From positions 1-36,432 of the IMG/VR virus record IMGVR_UViG_3300036945_000926: a stretch of DNA of 36,432 bases. One strand, 5' to 3'. Position 1 is the first letter of the stretch. The number at the start of each line of letters is the position of its first letter. This stretch comes from a virus. A program made the position numbers and the translations under genes. The notes below the pieces were generated by a model. That model was not told where the DNA came from. It worked only from the letters and a program-made list of their open reading frames with translations, and ran no database searches. Shown here one piece after another: positions 5,988 to 13,340 of this stretch.

Positions 5988-6958
5988 TTCGCCACTCTCC
6001 CAGTGTTCCCCGTGGAACCTCTTCGCTTCGCTGCTGCCAGGGCCGCTGCCGATGCTGCCCGGTCGGCCGGGCTCAGGTCAGGGTCGGGTTGCTCCGGCAG
6101 CTCGTGGCCGCGCGGACCCGACGGGCGCGCCACTTGGCGGCCCCCGTACAGCTCCCGGATCTCGTCGACGTGGGTGTCCAGCAGCTCGTCGTGGCCCTTG
6201 CCCTGGAGCCAGCCGGAAAGGCTCAGACCGTGGGGTTGCAGGAGGCGGGCAGCGAATTGCTGCTGCTTGCGGCTCGCGATCTGCGTCCTCCGGGTTTCCG
6301 GGGGAGCGTCAGCGACAACCGGGGGGGACTCCGGGACGGCGCCGCCGGCGGCCGCCCTGGTAGGTTCATCTACCGAAGAGGAAGAATCCCCCTCTTCTCC
6401 TAGACCTAGACCTAGACCTAGACCTACGGACGATTCCCTACCGATTCCCACAATCGTCGGGTGGTTGCCGGGGTGTTGCCCATCGGATTCCGGAATTTGA
6501 TGGGCAAGTAGTGGGTACCGCCACGACTCGCCGCCCCTCAGCGTGTTGCGGATCTCCGATTTCGTGGTCAGACGGGCCAATCCGCGGGCATATTCCGGGA
6601 ATTCCGCGAGCAGGTCAGCCGGCGGCAGCGGGTGCTGCGACCGGCGCCAGTACTTCTTGCCCGGGTTGTGCTCGAAGCGGCCCGGCAGGAACAGGTACGC
6701 CTTGCCGGCCACCACGTAGCGGGGAGCCAGGCGCACCACGTCGAGTTCTGCCAGCGCCGCCGCCACCTGGTCAACCGTTGCCGCGGCCGGGCCGAACAGG
6801 GCCGCGTGACGCATCCAGGTGAGAGGGTCGGCCAGCTCGCGGCCCTCGTGGTCGCACTCGAGGATCATGGCAGCGTAGATCTGCCTGGCCAGGCCCGAGC
6901 AGGCGAGGAACTTCGGGTTGCGCATCAGGGCGCTGTCGATCACGAATCCGTCGGTCAT
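5984..6958 (-). CDS. Probable phage replication initiator (winged-helix, O/DnaD-like)
   Basis: A 324-aa protein from ATG 6958 (AAGGGGGC upstream). Residues 1-115 have the pattern of phage replisome organisers: FVIDSALMRNPKFLACSG, RQIYAAMILECDHEGREL, a dP-x-W-x-R helix, a two-helix winged motif and LFLPGRFEHNPGKKYWRR. A long Ser/Gly/Pro-rich linker follows, including a (Gly-Leu)4 run, and the C-terminal 90 residues are charged and helical. Lambda O has this layout, with the origin inside its linker-coding region, and a hexanucleotide repeat lies at the same place here. No helicase, loader or polymerase gene is present, so host enzymes would have to be recruited. The assignment is by architecture, not certain homology. 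Confidence 0.6.
   Translation of the reverse strand: MTDGFVIDSALMRNPKFLACSGLARQIYAAMILECDHEGRELADPLTWMRHAALFGPAAATVDQVAAALAELDVVRLAPRYVVAGKAYLFLPGRFEHNPGKKYWRRSQHPLPPADLLAEFPEYARGLARLTTKSEIRNTLRGGESWRYPLLAHQIPESDGQHPGNHPTIVGIGRESSVGLGLGLGLGEEGDSSSSVDEPTRAAAGGAVPESPPVVADAPPETRRTQIASRKQQQFAARLLQPHGLSLSGWLQGKGHDELLDTHVDEIRELYGGRQVARPSGPRGHELPEQPDPDLSPADRAASAAALAAAKRRGSTGNTGRVAN
6399..6424. repeat. Tandem CCTAGA hexamers inside the initiator gene
   Basis: Four perfect CCTAGA copies and a partial fifth lie head to tail and encode the Gly-Leu run on the minus strand. They sit in the linker of the probable replication initiator, where lambda carries its origin iterons. They could be iterons, or simply slippage-generated codons. 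Confidence 0.55.
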
Positions 6959-7668
6959 GACCGAGCCCCCTTGTCTCTGAGCGCCACGCACAGCGGGCAC
7001 CCCTCCAGAAGTCCTGCGTACACGCGAGCCGACCTCGAATCGTAGACCTCGTGGTGTTCACGGCTGGGGATCGCCTGGCCGCAGAGCGTCAACTGGGAGG
7101 TTCCCGGGGCCAGGTGGTACTCCCGGGCCGCCAGCGGCCGTCCGCGGTGGTCTTTCCCGCGCTGGCGCCAGTAGACCGTCGCCATCGGGACCGGCTTTGC
7201 GGCGCCCAGCCGGCGCCACGCTTCGGCCGGGATCAGCTTGTTTTCGGCCAACTGCCGGAGCGTCATGTTTCGCAGGGCCTCGAGGCGCGCGGCCACGTCC
7301 GGACGCCACGCCGGTGCGGGCGTGCTGCCATCGGTGGCGCGGTAGGCAATGGCCCCCTCTTGGAGCTCGATCGTGACGCCCTGGCTCGTCGCCGTGCACG
7401 GCGGCAGGTCGATCCGGTCCTCCGGGTACTCCCTGCCGGTGCGCAGCGTGAGGATGCAGCTGGAGGCCTCCACGGCCAGGCGCTGGGCGAAGTCGGCGGT
7501 CAGACCGGTGCGCAGCACGAACTCGCTGCCGTCCACCGTTGACAGGCTGACCTTCCAGCCACGGGAGCCGGGGACGGATTCGCGAAGGGCGTGGGCGGCG
7601 ACGGCCTCGGAGAGGTTCTCGCGGATCAGGCTAACGGCTTCGCGCTCGAGGATGGCGGGGGCGGTCAT
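6955..7668 (-). CDS. Unknown 237-aa early protein
   Basis: ATG at 7668 is chosen over the long upstream extension, which lies antisense and out of frame with the nuclease-like gene; it overlaps that gene's stop. The first 100 residues look like an alpha/beta domain (EAVSLIRENLSEAVAAHALRE; GSEFVLRTGLTADFAQRL). A basic central region follows (YWRQRGKDHRGRPLAAREYHLAPG) and a C-terminal segment has a Cys pair (EGCPLCVALRDKG) and an upstream Cys (LTLCGQ), a possible metal site. No family is recognised. Its position beside the PD-(D/E)XK-like gene and the initiator suggests DNA metabolism, an inference only. Confidence 0.7.
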   Translation of the reverse strand: MTAPAILEREAVSLIRENLSEAVAAHALRESVPGSRGWKVSLSTVDGSEFVLRTGLTADFAQRLAVEASSCILTLRTGREYPEDRIDLPPCTATSQGVTIELQEGAIAYRATDGSTPAPAWRPDVAARLEALRNMTLRQLAENKLIPAEAWRRLGAAKPVPMATVYWRQRGKDHRGRPLAAREYHLAPGTSQLTLCGQAIPSREHHEVYDSRSARVYAGLLEGCPLCVALRDKGARS

Positions 7669-8153
7669 GACGTCACCACCGGCAGTGCGCAGTCCGCGAT
7701 GCCAATTGTTGCCCGGCTTTTCGTGGCGTAGGTGTAGCGCTTGACGCATAGGCCATCCGTGCGACGCAATGCGCTCACGAGCATCTGAATTTCCCAATCG
7801 CGGCCGTAGGCGTCGAACGGCTTTCCGTGTTGGAGAACGCGCACGCCGCTTCCGCTGGGCTTCAAGAGCCCCCACCCGGCGGGTAGTTCGTCGACGGCGA
7901 TCATGCCGTCGGGGGCTAGCATGTAACGCAGGCGACCCATGCCGAGCTGCGGCTGTTGGCGGAACCGCTTCTTGCGGTCGGCCAAGAAGTCGCCGCGACT
8001 GGCCTTGCACTCGACCAGAGTTGACTTGCCGTAGCCGGTGAACCCGATGGCATCAGGTTCCTCGCCGGCGCCGTGTGTCAACTCGGTGATGACTACAGCG
8101 TGCTTGCGGCGAAGCCATGCGGCGGCGAGCGCCACAAGGTCGGAGTGGGTCAC
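7665..8153 (-). CDS. PD-(D/E)XK nuclease-like protein
   Basis: A 162-aa protein starting at GTG 8153 with GGGGG upstream. It shows the core of a restriction-endonuclease-like fold: Glu-Pro-Asp at 32-34 (GEEPDAIGF), then a strand ending in LVECKASRGDF, the Asp...Glu-x-Lys triad spacing. A conserved-looking block follows (KKRFRQQPQLGMGRLRYML; ELPAGWGLL). Small phage proteins of this type act as DNA repair or recombination nucleases, or as resolvases. Nothing shows whether this copy is active, but the Asp, Glu and Lys residues are all present. Confidence 0.7.
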   Translation of the reverse strand: MTHSDLVALAAAWLRRKHAVVITELTHGAGEEPDAIGFTGYGKSTLVECKASRGDFLADRKKRFRQQPQLGMGRLRYMLAPDGMIAVDELPAGWGLLKPSGSGVRVLQHGKPFDAYGRDWEIQMLVSALRRTDGLCVKRYTYATKSRATIGIADCALPVVTS

Positions 8154-8335
8154 AGCGTGCCCCCGTGTGCGAAGAAGCCCTCAACGACGGCCTTCATGGC
8201 TTCGTCACTCAACATGATCCGCGTGTCCTTCTCGCCATACCTGAACACGAGTTGCCACTTGCCGGTCTCGTCGTCGTGCTGCACACACACCACGCGCTCG
8301 CGGTCGATACGCTTGGAGCCGGACATGACGGTCAT
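8150..8335 (-). CDS. Unknown 61-aa protein
   Basis: ATG at 8335 overlaps the previous stop as ATGA; the upstream ribosome site (GAAGGCGG) is weak, so translation probably depends on coupling. The product contains a small beta-rich stretch (RVVCVQHDDETGKWQLVFRY) and one helix (SDEAMKAVVEGFFAHGG). No known family is recognised. Confidence 0.6.
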   Translation of the reverse strand: MTVMSGSKRIDRERVVCVQHDDETGKWQLVFRYGEKDTRIMLSDEAMKAVVEGFFAHGGTL

Positions 8336-8805
8336 GAGCGCGCCGCCTTCGCCGCCACGCGCGCGTCGTATTCCGCCCGGCCTTCGCTGACCCATGGGTG
8401 TTCGTCGTCTTCGGTCTCTTCTCCGCTGGCTGCCCTGGTGACGGCCTGCTCGAGCGACCTGACGGCCAGGATCAGCAGGGCCTCCACGCTGTCGTGCTGG
8501 GTCTGCGGCGGGCGGTTGAGCAGGGACTCCACGGTGTGCGCCTTGGCGTCACCCATGCCGTGCATCGTGCCGTGGATCTCGCCGTGCGCCATGCCCAGGT
8601 AGGTGATGTCCACGCCGTCCAGGTTCCGGTACTGGGCGACGGCAGCGACCCGGCGGCCGTGGCGCATCCAGGTGACGCTGCAGTACCTGGTCGAGGCGTC
8701 GATGCCGGTGAGGCCGTGCCACTCGAATGCGCAGCGGCGCGTGCCGTGGTCGACGTGCTTGGGGCGGCCGCGCTTGCCCTTGGTGGCGGTGGTGGTACGC
8801 GTCAC
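8332..8805 (-). CDS. Unknown 157-aa protein with AT-hook-like N-terminus
   Basis: Starts at GTG 8805, overlapping the previous stop as GTGA. Residues 9-16 read KGKRGRPK, an AT-hook-type minor-groove binding motif (Gly-Arg-Pro core in basic context). A Trp/Tyr-rich beta region follows (FEWHGLTGIDAS; YCSVTWMRHGRRV), then a His/Met-rich loop and an acidic C-terminus. This suggests a DNA-associated early protein. AT hooks are short and can occur by chance, so the DNA-binding idea is tentative. Confidence 0.65.
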   Translation of the reverse strand: MTRTTTATKGKRGRPKHVDHGTRRCAFEWHGLTGIDASTRYCSVTWMRHGRRVAAVAQYRNLDGVDITYLGMAHGEIHGTMHGMGDAKAHTVESLLNRPPQTQHDSVEALLILAVRSLEQAVTRAASGEETEDDEHPWVSEGRAEYDARVAAKAARS

Positions 8806-9071
8806 CTCGGCGCCCCCACTTCAGCCTTCAGCAGGTGCGAAATCTGAGCGTGATCGCGCGCGAGGTTGTGGACGGCATTGGCGAGGTGCCGGATGTCGCT
8901 CAGCTGCATGTGGAGCACGAGCTCGATCTTCACCGGATCGTCATCACCCTCGCCTTCGTCATCGTTGTAGGGTCGCCTGTACTCGTAGATGTAGAATTCG
9001 ATTTCTCCCGTGTCCCGGTCGATCCTCTCGTCAGCCAGCCAATCCCTGAAATGAATGCGGCGCCGCTTCAT
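8802..9071 (-). CDS. Unknown 89-aa acidic protein
   Basis: ATG at 9071 overlaps the stop of the membrane-protein gene as ATGA and has GGGGG upstream. The N-terminus is basic (MKRRRIHFRDWLADERID), a very acidic run follows (DDEGEGDDDP), and the last 45 residues form helices (IELVLHMQLSDIRHLANAVHNLA). No domain is recognised. The acidic run may mimic DNA or only be a linker. Confidence 0.65.
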   Translation of the reverse strand: MKRRRIHFRDWLADERIDRDTGEIEFYIYEYRRPYNDDEGEGDDDPVKIELVLHMQLSDIRHLANAVHNLARDHAQISHLLKAEVGAPR

Positions 9072-9268
9072 AGCGCGCCCCCGCGAAGCACGTTCACCAG
9101 GTGCGCGATCTCGTTGATGGCGAGGATGCCGGTCAGCACCGACACGAGGTTGCCGGCCCACCACTCCGGCGACTTCCGGACTTCCTTGTCGGCGAATCTG
9201 GACAGCATGAACGAGGCGGCACCGATCACGAGGATGAACAGCAGCTTGAGAACGATCAGGTCGTGCAT
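9068..9268 (-). CDS. Small two-helix membrane protein, 66 aa
   Basis: ATG at 9268 follows GGGAGGGAG at good spacing. The product has a hydrophobic helix at residues 2-23 (LIVLKLLFILVIGAASFML) and a second at about 39-58 (NLVSVLTGILAINEIAHLV) joined by a charged loop with a Trp pair. That is a two-pass inner-membrane protein. It lies early in the left operon, far from the lysis genes, so a holin role is less likely than exclusion or signalling at the membrane. Confidence 0.7.
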   Translation of the reverse strand: MHDLIVLKLLFILVIGAASFMLSRFADKEVRKSPEWWAGNLVSVLTGILAINEIAHLVNVLRGGAL

Positions 9269-9320
9269 CACGGGCTCCCTCCCGGGGAAGAGGTTCCTTC
9301 GCAATTTTGGGGCGGGTCGG

Positions 9321-9352
9321 CCCCGGCAGGCCGCTTAGCAACCGGCCCGGGG
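9321..9352 (-). other. GC-rich hairpin in the early leader region
   Basis: CCCCGG/CCGGGG plus an inner GCCG/CGGC pair form a 10-bp interrupted stem in the 99-bp gap between two early genes. On the minus strand no U-tract follows. It may attenuate transcription or be a target for antitermination; it is too simple to call a terminator. Confidence 0.4.
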
Positions 9353-9367
9353 CGGTATGCCCAGTCC

Positions 9368-9814
9368 TCAGCCGACCCGCTCGCGCACAGTCGTTACTTG
9401 GTCGGGAGGGCAGCAGGTGGAGGTGTCGTGCGCAGTCGCGGTACCCCTGGGATGGCTCCCGCCCTCTGGCACGTCCTTCCAGGACGTCTCGCGCCTCGCC
9501 TGCTGCCCGTCCCGATCGATAGAAAGCCCGCGGCCGGACAGTTCGGGGGCCATGCCATCCCCCGCGCTATTCGCCGACCGCGGGCCCGACCGCTTCGGCT
9601 GGTTGACAGTCGGGGGAAGGGACTGGTCGTCAGCCTGGAGGGGTCGCACCTCCCTGTGACCTTGGGGCGTCGCCATCTCGATGCGCCGCTTGGCGGCCAG
9701 ACGCGTCGCCAGGTCTGCATTGATCTCAGCGCCGATGGTCATAAGGGGCGACACCTGGTGGCGGCTCGTGACCGAGTCGCTGAGCGAGGATTCCAGGTGT
9801 CGCAGAGTCGTCAT
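9368..9814 (-). CDS. Unknown 148-aa low-complexity protein
   Basis: ATG at 9814 lies three bases after the stop of the Cro-like gene, with GGTGGG upstream. Residues 1-45 could be helical (LRHLESSLSDSV; INADLATRLAAKRRIEMA); the rest is rich in Ser, Pro, Arg and Gly and looks disordered. No domain is recognised. It is the second gene of the leftward operon, where lambda-like phages keep early regulators. The biased composition leaves some doubt that the whole frame is translated. Confidence 0.5.
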   Translation of the reverse strand: MTTLRHLESSLSDSVTSRHQVSPLMTIGAEINADLATRLAAKRRIEMATPQGHREVRPLQADDQSLPPTVNQPKRSGPRSANSAGDGMAPELSGRGLSIDRDGQQARRETSWKDVPEGGSHPRGTATAHDTSTCCPPDQVTTVRERVG

Positions 9815-9817
9815 GGG

Positions 9818-10063
9818 TTACCCACCGGTCGATTCGCTGTAGTCGGAATCACGGGGTGCAGCGGTCCCGTCAGCGCCATCAGCCGGCATCAGCTGGCGGT
9901 AGTCGACACCCAGGACCTGCCCCATCAGCTGGTACGTCGCGACGCTGCCGGGCCTGCCCTTCTCGATTTTGCAGACGGTGGACGGGTCCAGCTTGGTGAG
10001 CCTGGCCAGTTCAGCCTGGCTGATCCCCCGCGCCTTCCGTGCTAGCACTACCGGGTGTTCCAT
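9818..10063 (-). CDS. Cro-like XRE-family regulator
   Basis: An 81-aa protein. ATG at 10063 is preferred over one seven codons upstream because GGAGG lies six bases before it. Residues 5-60 are a classic XRE helix-turn-helix (VVLARKARGISQAELARLTKLDPSTVCKIEKGRPGS, then TYQLMGQVLGVD). The tail is acidic and short, with no cleavage or dimerisation domain. It is the first gene of the leftward early operon, divergent from the other repressor across a 120-bp control region with palindromic sites, the position of Cro in lambda. Which of the two regulators keeps lysogeny is inferred from operon content. Confidence 0.85.
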   Translation of the reverse strand: MEHPVVLARKARGISQAELARLTKLDPSTVCKIEKGRPGSVATYQLMGQVLGVDYRQLMPADGADGTAAPRDSDYSESTGG

Positions 10064-10090
10064 CGCGCCTCCGTTCATGTTCATGGCGCA

Positions 10091-10118
10091 AGATCAATCA
10101 ATATGGATTGATCGTCAA
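10091..10118 (-). promoter_or_regulatory. Putative leftward early promoter
   Basis: On the minus strand TTGACG (complement of 10113-10118) is a good -35 hexamer. A weak -10 lies about 17 bases downstream around GATCTT or TGATCT. The palindromic operator sits between and over these elements. The -10 match is poor, so the exact start point is uncertain. Confidence 0.45.
10092..10113. promoter_or_regulatory. Palindromic operator between divergent repressor genes
   Basis: GATCAATC and GATTGATC are perfect 8-bp arms around a 6-bp AT-rich centre, giving a near-perfect 22-bp dyad with one mismatched pair. It overlaps the putative leftward promoter, so a bound regulator would block RNA polymerase. 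The size fits an XRE-family dimer. Confidence 0.75.
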
Positions 10119-10160
10119 GAGAAAAAAACAATGTCCGTGCTTTTTTTATGGAACCACCCC

Positions 10161-10183
10161 GTCAATTCGGATATCTTGATTGT
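10161..10183. promoter_or_regulatory. Second, degenerate operator next to the plus-strand repressor start
   Basis: The segment contains TCAATT and, inverted, TTGATTG, related to the arms of the strong palindrome about 70 bp away. It ends at the ATG of the rightward repressor. Such a site could serve autoregulation. The match is partial. Confidence 0.4.
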
Positions 10184-10609
10184 ATGTCAACCCCACGAAA
10201 CACCCAGATATCGCCCGAACAGTATCGAATTTCCCTGAAACAGCGGGTCCGGGACTGGTTGCTGGCCCAGCGCCTTCGCCAAAAGGACCTCGCAAAAATG
10301 ATCGGGCTCACCCCTGCCGCAGTGAGCGCGAACCTCCACCCAGAAATGACGCTTTCCGAAGGCTTCCTGGTCGCCCTGGGAACGCGGGTTGCTGACTTCA
10401 ATGACGTGATCGTCGAGTACTTTTCGCTCAAGGGGAACGCAACCCTGTCGGCGGGCATGGAGAGCTACGCTGCCGGCTCCAAACAGACCGTGGCGGTACT
10501 GCGGGAGCGCGAAGTCAAGATCGAGCGGGTTCGGAAAGCGGAAAAGGAGCTGATGGCGACCCTGCATGAACTGGTCGAGGATGCGATTAAGAGACTTGAC
10601 AGCGGTTAG
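10184..10609 (+). CDS. HTH repressor-like protein, lysogeny operon
   Basis: A 141-aa protein. Residues 14-60 carry a helix-turn-helix (LKQRVRDWLLAQRLRQKDLAKMIGLTPAAVSANLHP), and the last 45 residues form a heptad-like coiled coil (VAVLREREVKIERVRKAEKELMATLHELVEDAIK). There is no peptidase S24 domain, so SOS-driven self-cleavage is not expected. No Shine-Dalgarno precedes ATG 10184, which may reflect a leaderless transcript as with lambda cI; an in-frame ATG at 10148 also lacks one. It opens the only plus-strand operon, with the integrase at its end, which fits the lysogeny-maintaining repressor. Confidence 0.75.
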   Translation: MSTPRNTQISPEQYRISLKQRVRDWLLAQRLRQKDLAKMIGLTPAAVSANLHPEMTLSEGFLVALGTRVADFNDVIVEYFSLKGNATLSAGMESYAAGSKQTVAVLREREVKIERVRKAEKELMATLHELVEDAIKRLDSG

Positions 10610-10722
10610 GTTTCTGTCGCCCACGGATGACGGTATCGCATAGACGGATCTTCGGCTTCCTCCCATGTTCTACTACGCCGGCCTCGCTGGCGGCATTGTG
10701 CCCACTTTTCGGGAGCCATAGA

Positions 10723-10899
10723 ATGAGCCATCGCCCACTGATCGACATGATCAACTCGACGGAGAAATTTCGAATAGCCATGGACGAGCTCGTTGCCGCA
10801 CTAAATGATCTGTACGACTTCGATGCCCAGAACATGGACGATGAATTTAGTGGTGCCGCACGCATTCAAGAGCGGCAAACGCTGGAGGTAGATCGTTAA
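10723..10899 (+). CDS. Small unknown protein, 58 aa
   Basis: ATG at 10723 follows GGGAG with a 7-base spacer. The product is one or two helices (LIDMINSTEKFRIAMDELVAALNDLYDFDAQ) with an acidic end; no membrane segment. It lies between the repressor and the lipoprotein gene, and its stop abuts the next ATG. No family is recognised. Confidence 0.6.
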   Translation: MSHRPLIDMINSTEKFRIAMDELVAALNDLYDFDAQNMDDEFSGAARIQERQTLEVDR

Positions 10900-11640
10900 A
10901 TGACAACACGCAAACACGATACAGAAAAGTCGTTGGCTATCGTGACACGATGGTCAGCGGCCACGACTATTTTAGCCCTGCTGGCCGGGTGTTCGGTGTC
11001 GATGCGCTCTTTGACTGAAACGCGCTTTGTCCACGAGGCGTTCACATCTGATGCACTGCAGGCCGGTGGCATGGCCCTGCTCCCGATCACTGCTGGTTGG
11101 AAGACCGAGCCATTCAGGATTCAGACGGCCGAAGCCATGAATGCGCAGCTGCTGCAGGCCGTGCCGGGTGGGAGCACGTTGTCGTGCGAGGCCACGCTCG
11201 ACAGCCTAAACGCCCACGAACTGGTTGAGCCGCTGCAGGAGGCGCTGGCCGGGTATCGTGAGACGTCGATGTTCGACCGGAGGCGGATACAGGCTTTGCG
11301 CGAGGCCCTGGGAGTGCGTTACGCGCTGTACTGCGAGCTGCAGGACGTCGCGACGGCGTTCAAGCCAGCCGGGTTCATCGCGTCAGCCAAGGACATCGCC
11401 GACCTCACGGCACACTGCCTAGTTCTGGATTTGCAGTCCGGCGAAGTGGTCCAGGACATCTTCGGCCACGCGCGGTCCAGGGCCGACAAGGCAGTCGGCG
11501 AGATACCGTATCAGGAGTACGTCGAGACGCTCGTGACGTCGATCCTGGCTCAGCTGCCGGGCTCGGCGGTTGTCATCGTCCAGACACCGGAGGAGCCCAA
11601 CATGAGCGCGGCTCACCCGGGGAGCGTGCTCACGCAATGA
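10900..11640 (+). CDS. Lipoprotein encoded in the lysogeny operon
   Basis: A 246-aa protein with a type II signal peptide: basic N-terminus, hydrophobic core, and lipobox LLAG-Cys31. The mature part contains GGMALLPITAGWKTEPFRIQTAEAMNAQLL, a pattern seen in periplasmic lipoproteins with CsgG/TolB-N-like alpha/beta domains, then a conserved-looking YALYCELQDV strand and a Pro-rich tail. Residue +2 is Ser, which favours the outer membrane in enteric-type sorting. Because it is transcribed with the repressor and integrase it should be made in the lysogen, so it is a candidate lysogenic-conversion gene, for instance altering the envelope or blocking related phages. The lipobox is clear; the family link is weak. 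Confidence 0.75.
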   Translation: MTTRKHDTEKSLAIVTRWSAATTILALLAGCSVSMRSLTETRFVHEAFTSDALQAGGMALLPITAGWKTEPFRIQTAEAMNAQLLQAVPGGSTLSCEATLDSLNAHELVEPLQEALAGYRETSMFDRRRIQALREALGVRYALYCELQDVATAFKPAGFIASAKDIADLTAHCLVLDLQSGEVVQDIFGHARSRADKAVGEIPYQEYVETLVTSILAQLPGSAVVIVQTPEEPNMSAAHPGSVLTQ

Positions 11641-13136
11641 ACACCGCCCGCGACTGCCTCCTCTACGCCAGGTTCAGCTCCGACAAGCAGAACCCGAAGT
11701 CCTGCGACGACCAGCTGCGTGAAGCCCAGCGCTACGCTGCGACTCAAGGCTGGCGCATCAGGGGGCAGTTCCACGACGACGCAATCACTGGCGAACGCGG
11801 CAGGTCGGGGCGTGACGGATGGGACCAGCTCCTGTCCTTCGTCGAGGCCGGCGGCCTGGCAGCCGGGAGCGTCGTTCTCACCTGGGACGTCAACCGGTGG
11901 AGTCGGGAGTGGGCGGACGGGATGATCGAAGCCCTGCAGCTACACAAGCTGGGGGTGTCCCTGGCTGACACGCAGTTCGGGGTTTACGAACAGAACGGGC
12001 TCACGGGCAAGGTGATGCTCGCTTTGAAAATGGCGACGGCTGCGGAGTTCCTCACCGAGCTGCGGCGGGGCGTGATCCGCGGGCAGAAGGCGAAACGAGC
12101 CGAAGGGTATTGGTGCGGGGCCCCACCATACGGGTATCGGATTCAGCGGGAACCCGGTGGCGCCGTTCTGGTGGCCGACCCGATTGAGGCGCCGGCCGTC
12201 ATTTGGATCTTCCAGCAAATGGCCGCCGGCACGCTCCTGCCGCGCATTGCCGCCGACCTCCGCCGGCGCGAGGTGCTGACGCGCCGGGGCGGGCCCTGGA
12301 ACCCAGCGACCTTGCTGCGCATCGGACGGTCGCCCGTGTACCTTGGGGTGATCGCCCTGTACCCGGGCAGGGAACACCGCCGAACTGTCGCTGGGGAAGT
12401 TAAGCCTCCGGTGGAGGCCGTCACTATGCCGGGGCGACACCAGCCGCTCGTGAGCTGCGAGCTGTGGGACGCCGCCAACGCGCGAATCGCGAGCAAGGTT
12501 ATCCGTCCGTTCGTGCCGGGGCGCCCCCGGCCGCTCACCGGCCTGGTCGCCTGCGAGATCTGCGGAAGGTCGATGCGGGTGACAGGCGGGCCGGAACCGT
12601 ACCGCTACTACAAGTGCGGCGAGTACGGCGGCTGGGGTTACCAGTGCGTCAACAAGCGCATCGTGCGTATCGACCGCCTCGAGGCTGCGATCAGGACGCT
12701 CTCCTTGACCCTGGCCGGCGACGCGGCGGCCATCCACACCGCGGCCGCGCGCGCCGTTGAGGTCGAGTGGCGCCAGGCGGCCGCCAGCGCCGCCGCGCGC
12801 GGCCCGCTGCAGGCGGCTGTCACAGCCTGCGAGCACAAGCAGGAGCGCCTCCTGGCGGCTCTGTACGAAGGCAACGCCCCCGCGCTGGTGAATGAACGTT
12901 TGCGGCAGGTCCAGGACGAACTGGCGGCAGCCAGGGCCGCCCTCGACGCTGCTGGCACGGCTGTCGAACCGCTCAGCGTCGACGACCTGGTGGTCGATAT
13001 TCGCACCGCGCTCGAGACGTGGCAGGATGACTTCGCGTGGATCTCCCGACTGCAGGGCCGCCTGGTCGTGCCGGCCGATCCGGCGGCGCCGGTCATCCTC
13101 GAGGTGCTCGGGCAACGGCACGTGCTCGCCGTTTAG
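11637..13136 (+). CDS. Large serine recombinase / integrase
   Basis: A 499-aa protein starting at ATG 11637 in an ATGA overlap. The resolvase catalytic domain spans residues 5-150, with nucleophile Ser14 in LLYARFSSDKQN, a VNRWSRE block and an FLTELRRGVIRGQ helix-E region. A recombinase DNA-binding domain follows (GAPPYGYRIQ; NPATLLRIGRSPVYLG), then a zinc ribbon (CEICGRSM, YYKCGEYGGWGYQC) and a C-terminal coiled coil and helical region. Length and order are those of phage integrases such as phiC31 and Bxb1. It would join attP to a chromosomal attB without host factors; attP should be close by, in the non-coding stretch just downstream. No separate directionality factor is recognised. Confidence 0.95.
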   Translation: MNTARDCLLYARFSSDKQNPKSCDDQLREAQRYAATQGWRIRGQFHDDAITGERGRSGRDGWDQLLSFVEAGGLAAGSVVLTWDVNRWSREWADGMIEALQLHKLGVSLADTQFGVYEQNGLTGKVMLALKMATAAEFLTELRRGVIRGQKAKRAEGYWCGAPPYGYRIQREPGGAVLVADPIEAPAVIWIFQQMAAGTLLPRIAADLRRREVLTRRGGPWNPATLLRIGRSPVYLGVIALYPGREHRRTVAGEVKPPVEAVTMPGRHQPLVSCELWDAANARIASKVIRPFVPGRPRPLTGLVACEICGRSMRVTGGPEPYRYYKCGEYGGWGYQCVNKRIVRIDRLEAAIRTLSLTLAGDAAAIHTAAARAVEVEWRQAAASAAARGPLQAAVTACEHKQERLLAALYEGNAPALVNERLRQVQDELAAARAALDAAGTAVEPLSVDDLVVDIRTALETWQDDFAWISRLQGRLVVPADPAAPVILEVLGQRHVLAV

Positions 13137-13182
13137 AGGATCGATCAACCCTCTCAAGCGATAATCGATGCTCTAAACGCCC

Positions 13183-13209
13183 GTTCACCGTTCACCCGGG
13201 GCGTTCACC
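13183..13209. repeat. Three GTTCACC direct repeats
   Basis: GTTCACC occurs at 13183-13189, 13190-13196 and 13203-13209, with a fourth copy near 13628. The first two are directly adjacent. They lie about 50 bp after the integrase stop and could bind a protein; no family of sites is recognised. Confidence 0.5.
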
Positions 13210-13284
13210 TTTTCTCGCCGCTGCCAGTAGCGCGATGCTGGGCGTCCGCCTACCCGCAGCGAAGCGGCCCAGGAAGGACCCGTC

Positions 13285-13335
13285 AAGTGCCAACCAGGGC
13301 TGTTTTTTTGGGGGGAGATTGGCACTTTATTTTTG
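13285..13335 (+). terminator. T-rich hairpin: terminator of the lysogeny operon or attP core
   Basis: AAGTGCCAA (13285-13293) and TTGGCACTT (13319-13327) are perfect 9-bp arms around a 25-base loop, followed on the plus strand by TATTTTT. This fits a rho-independent terminator for the integrase operon. The 43-bp span with inverted arms is also the size of a serine-integrase attP, so that reading is open. Confidence 0.5.
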
Positions 13336-13340
13336 CGTAG

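Noticed and set aside
9101-10045. Plus-strand open frame of 314 codons in the early region
   Set aside because: It covers several coupled minus-strand genes, including the Cro-like HTH gene, and has no recognisable domain.
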